From NCBI GenBank assembly GCA_036405815.1, contig DASWWX010000001.1:1-64000 (forward strand): a stretch of 64,000 nucleotides of DNA, in the 5' to 3' direction. The DNA comes from Solimonas sp036405815 (lineage in GTDB: Bacteria > Pseudomonadota > Gammaproteobacteria > Nevskiales > Nevskiaceae). Below, piece by piece: positions 61,917 to 64,000 of this stretch. A model generated the notes under the pieces. The model saw only the letters and a list, made by a program, of their open reading frames with translations. It was not told the DNA's origin and made no database searches. Within the stretch, counting starts at the first letter, position 1; every line of letters starts with the position of its first letter. A program made the position numbers and the translations under genes.

Positions 61917-63494
61917 TCAGGCCATGCGCGGCCAGTTGGCGAGCCGGCGCCGGCTGCGCGCGCCTTCGCCGTCCGGTCCGCAGGCACGCGCCAGCGCCTG
62001 CACCAGCTCGATGCGGGTATCGCGCGGATCGATGATGCGGTCGATGTAGTTGCGCGCCGCCGCCTCCCAGGGCGCGTTGGCGCGTGCGATCTCGTCCATT
62101 AACGCCTGCCGCGCGGCGGCGCCGTCGGCCATCGCCGCGAGCTTGCGGCCATGCACGACGTTGACCGCCACCGCCGGCGCCATGAAGGAAATGTCCGCGG
62201 TCGGCCAGGCCAGCACGCAGTCGGCGCCCATGTTGCCGCCGCTCATGTTGCAGTGGGCCATGCCGTAGGACTTGCGCACGATCACGCTGATGCGCGGCAC
62301 GCTGCACTGATGCAGGGCTTCGATCATCGTCATGATCTTCAGCGGCATCTGCCGCTCCTCGGCGCGCTTGCCGACGAAGAAGCCCGGCGTGTCGTGCAGG
62401 AACACCAGCGGGATGTGGAAGCTGTCGCACAGGCAGATGAAGCTCGTCGCCTTCTCGCAGGCACCCGGCCCCATCGCGCCGGCGGTGACCTTGGGATTGT
62501 TGGCGAGCAGGCCGACGACGCGACCGTCGATGCGCGCCAGCGCGGTGATCAGGCTGCCGTCGTAATGGGGTTTCAGCTCCAGTACGCTGCCCGGATCGAC
62601 AATCGCGTCGATCAGCCGGTGCATGTCGTAGACGCGACGCGGGTCTTCCGGCACGAGGTCGAATACGTCGTCGAGACGGCGCTGCGCCGTATCCTCACCG
62701 CGCAGGCGCGACGGCAAGGCGCCGGCATGCTGGGGGAAGTAGCCCAGCGCGCGCCGTACCAGCTTCAGCGCCTCGGCATCGCTGTCGGCGAACAGATCGA
62801 CCTGGCCGGTGGTGCGCGCATGCAACTCCCAACCGCCCAGCTCTTCGACGCTGGCCTGTTCGCCGGTCGCGATCTCCAGAATCGATGGGCCGCCGACGCA
62901 CATCGCGCTGCCCTTCACCTGCACCACCAGATCGGACAGCGAGGCGGTCCACGTGGAGCCGCCGAAGCATTCACCCATGATCGCGGTGATCAGCGGCACG
63001 CGGCGATCGCGCGGCGGCTGATGCTCGATCGGATAGACCATGCTCATCATGCCGGCGGCCCCCATGATGTCCGGCACGCGGGCGCCGCCAGCGTCGCCGA
63101 GCTGGATGCAGGGATAACCTTTCTCCACCGCATAGGCCATGTGCCGCAGCAGCTTGCCGACGCCCACTCGACCGCCGGCACCGGCCATCACCGTCACATC
63201 GTCGGCGCCGACGAACACCGGCCGGCCCTCGATCGCGCCATGCCCGCAGATCTTGCCGTCGGCCGGCGTCAGCGCCGCCACCTCCGCACGATCGCTCTGC
63301 GCCAGCAGGCCCAGCTCCTGGAAGCTGCCGGGGTCGAGCAGACCGTCGATGCGCTCCCGCGCGTTCAACCGCCCCTTGGTGCGCTGACGCGCCAGCTTGT
63401 CCTCGCCGCCCATCGCCAGCGCGCGCGCCTGGCGCGCCGCCAGTTCGTCGAGACCGTAAGCGTCGGGTTTCGCTGCGTCGCCGCGCTCGCTCAT
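61917..63494 (-). CDS. Acyl-CoA carboxylase beta subunit (carboxyltransferase)
   Basis: A 525-residue carboxyltransferase of the propionyl-/methylcrotonyl-CoA carboxylase type. Blocks are ARERIDGLLDPGSF, DVTVMAGAGGRVGVGK, LGDAGGARVPDIMG, FGGSTWTASLSD, IFLHDTPGF-like VFLHDTPGFFVGK and RISVIVRKSYGMAH. It moves carboxyl from biotin to acyl-CoA. The biotin-carrying alpha subunit is not in the window. Type cannot be settled: branched-chain (methylcrotonyl-CoA) degradation would fit the bkd genes. One base separates its start from the MAPEG stop. Confidence 0.93.
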   Translation of the reverse strand: MSERGDAAKPDAYGLDELAARQARALAMGGEDKLARQRTKGRLNARERIDGLLDPGSFQELGLLAQSDRAEVAALTPADGKICGHGAIEGRPVFVGADDVTVMAGAGGRVGVGKLLRHMAYAVEKGYPCIQLGDAGGARVPDIMGAAGMMSMVYPIEHQPPRDRRVPLITAIMGECFGGSTWTASLSDLVVQVKGSAMCVGGPSILEIATGEQASVEELGGWELHARTTGQVDLFADSDAEALKLVRRALGYFPQHAGALPSRLRGEDTAQRRLDDVFDLVPEDPRRVYDMHRLIDAIVDPGSVLELKPHYDGSLITALARIDGRVVGLLANNPKVTAGAMGPGACEKATSFICLCDSFHIPLVFLHDTPGFFVGKRAEERQMPLKIMTMIEALHQCSVPRISVIVRKSYGMAHCNMSGGNMGADCVLAWPTADISFMAPAVAVNVVHGRKLAAMADGAAARQALMDEIARANAPWEAAARNYIDRIIDPRDTRIELVQALARACGPDGEGARSRRRLANWPRMA

Positions 63495-63495
63495 G

Positions 63496-63894
63496 TCAGA
63501 GCATCAGTCCCATCAGCCCGCGCCACAGGCACAGCAGACCGCAGACCAGCAGCAGGATGAAGGTCAGCAACGTCCCGTAGAAGCGCCCGAACTTCCAGCT
63601 GCCGGTGAACGACAGGGCGATGCCGTGCAGCACGCGCGCCACGACCAGCGCGATGCCGAGCCCGTGCAGCAGGTAGATCGACGTGGCGCCGCCGATTTCC
63701 AGCAGCGCCATCATCAGCAGGATGAACGGCGTGTACTCGGCGAAGTTGCCGTGGCCGCGAATGCGGCGCAGCAAGGCGGCATCGCCGCCGTCGCCCAGGC
63801 TGACTTCGCCGTGGCCGCGCTGCTGCACCACGCGCCAGCTCAGGGCCAGATAGAGGATCGCCAGCAAGCCGGCGTACAACGGGGTCACGATCAT
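63496..63894 (-). CDS. MAPEG-family membrane protein
   Basis: A 132-residue protein with four hydrophobic spans. The family segment RIRGHGNFAEYTPFILLMMALLEIGG lies at 45-70 and ARVLHGIALSF at 86-96. MAPEG proteins include glutathione transferases and eicosanoid enzymes; the bacterial activity is unknown. It precedes the carboxylase closely and begins the run of coupled genes. Confidence 0.92.
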   Translation of the reverse strand: MIVTPLYAGLLAILYLALSWRVVQQRGHGEVSLGDGGDAALLRRIRGHGNFAEYTPFILLMMALLEIGGATSIYLLHGLGIALVVARVLHGIALSFTGSWKFGRFYGTLLTFILLLVCGLLCLWRGLMGLML

Positions 63895-63913
63895 CGTGCC
63901 GCTCCCAGAAATG

Positions 63914-63948
63914 AAAAGGCGCCGCTAGGCTAAAGCCCGCGGCGCCTT
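63914..63948 (-). terminator. Rho-independent terminator of the right-edge gene
   Basis: A 10-bp stem AAGGCGCCGC/GCGGCGCCTT with an inner GGGCTTTAGCCT hairpin, then four T on the minus strand. It separates the partial gene from the MAPEG run. Confidence 0.8.
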
Positions 63949-63964
63949 GGTCACAACCGGACGC

Positions 63965-64000
63965 TCAGTTCGTGGGTTCGACCGTGCCGATGCGGATGCC
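63965..64000 (-). CDS. 3' end of an unidentified gene (11 residues)
   Basis: On the minus strand the frame reads GIRIGTVEPTN then stop at 63965-63967, 17 bases before a terminator. Too short to identify; the terminator placement is what supports it. Confidence 0.4.
   Translation of the reverse strand, partial: GIRIGTVEPTN

Overview
The window is a stretch of ordinary-looking chromosome from a high-GC Gram-negative bacterium. Gene content points to the Gammaproteobacteria: a FabR/DesT-type repressor beside a DesB-like desaturase, YheS, DusB, YcbL, YchJ, YadG/YadH-like and OpgD homologues, and TonB and RND systems. The abundance of fatty-acid, acyl-CoA and membrane di-iron enzymes would suit a Nevskiales/Solimonadaceae-like lipid- or hydrocarbon-using organism. 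That placement is inference from gene content. I see no rRNA, CRISPR array, insertion sequence, integrase or phage gene; there is one tRNA.

Layout. 1-2284: the edge of a DesB-like fatty-acyl desaturase, its ferredoxin-reductase-type partner, and a divergent FabR/DesT-type TetR repressor with a palindrome between them. 2400-4700: cold-shock protein, DUF1840 and PGPGW proteins, MsrA and a secreted ComEA-like HhH protein. 4798-9343: a TPR sulfotransferase beside a TonB-dependent receptor, then a 350-bp leader region with a perfect 20-bp palindrome and tRNA-Thr. 9833-14955: a PRMT-like methyltransferase, a YkgJ cysteine-cluster protein, TesB, an anchored alpha/beta hydrolase and YheS. 14956-20550: a mirror-image block in which a sterol-desaturase-type enzyme and a fatty-acid desaturase each lie divergent to their own AraC regulator, followed by a lipase-like hydrolase. 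20555-26384: DusB, an MBL hydrolase coupled to an acyl-CoA dehydrogenase, an alpha/beta hydrolase and a membrane diguanylate cyclase.

26410-31753: an Ap4A-phosphorylase-like protein and the branched-chain 2-oxoacid dehydrogenase genes (E1alpha, E1beta, E2), divergent from a BkdR-like Lrp regulator. 31780-39611: a second diguanylate cyclase, then a TetR/TolC/adaptor/RND efflux operon. 39757-48784: a very large secreted M36-type metallopeptidase with a C-terminal sorting tail, OpgD, a PLP-dependent deaminase/desulfhydrase, and a YadGH-type ABC-2 exporter. 48797-54961: a PhoD phosphatase, then a LysR-controlled redox/electrophile-stress cluster (AzoR, DoxX, two pirins, OsmC). 55349-63894: DUF3429, a DeaD-type RNA helicase, GST, YcbL, and a compact reverse-strand run of MAPEG protein, acyl-CoA carboxylase beta, DUF938 methyltransferase, AsmA-like protein and YchJ.

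Functional themes are fatty-acid modification and CoA-ester metabolism, envelope maintenance and export, and redox/electrophile defence. Nothing amounts to a clearly new system. The best leads are the TonB receptor/TPR-sulfotransferase pair with its palindrome, the mirrored AraC/di-iron block, a bacterial PRMT-like enzyme, a hairpin cluster inside the bkd operon, and the palindromic control region of the redox cluster.
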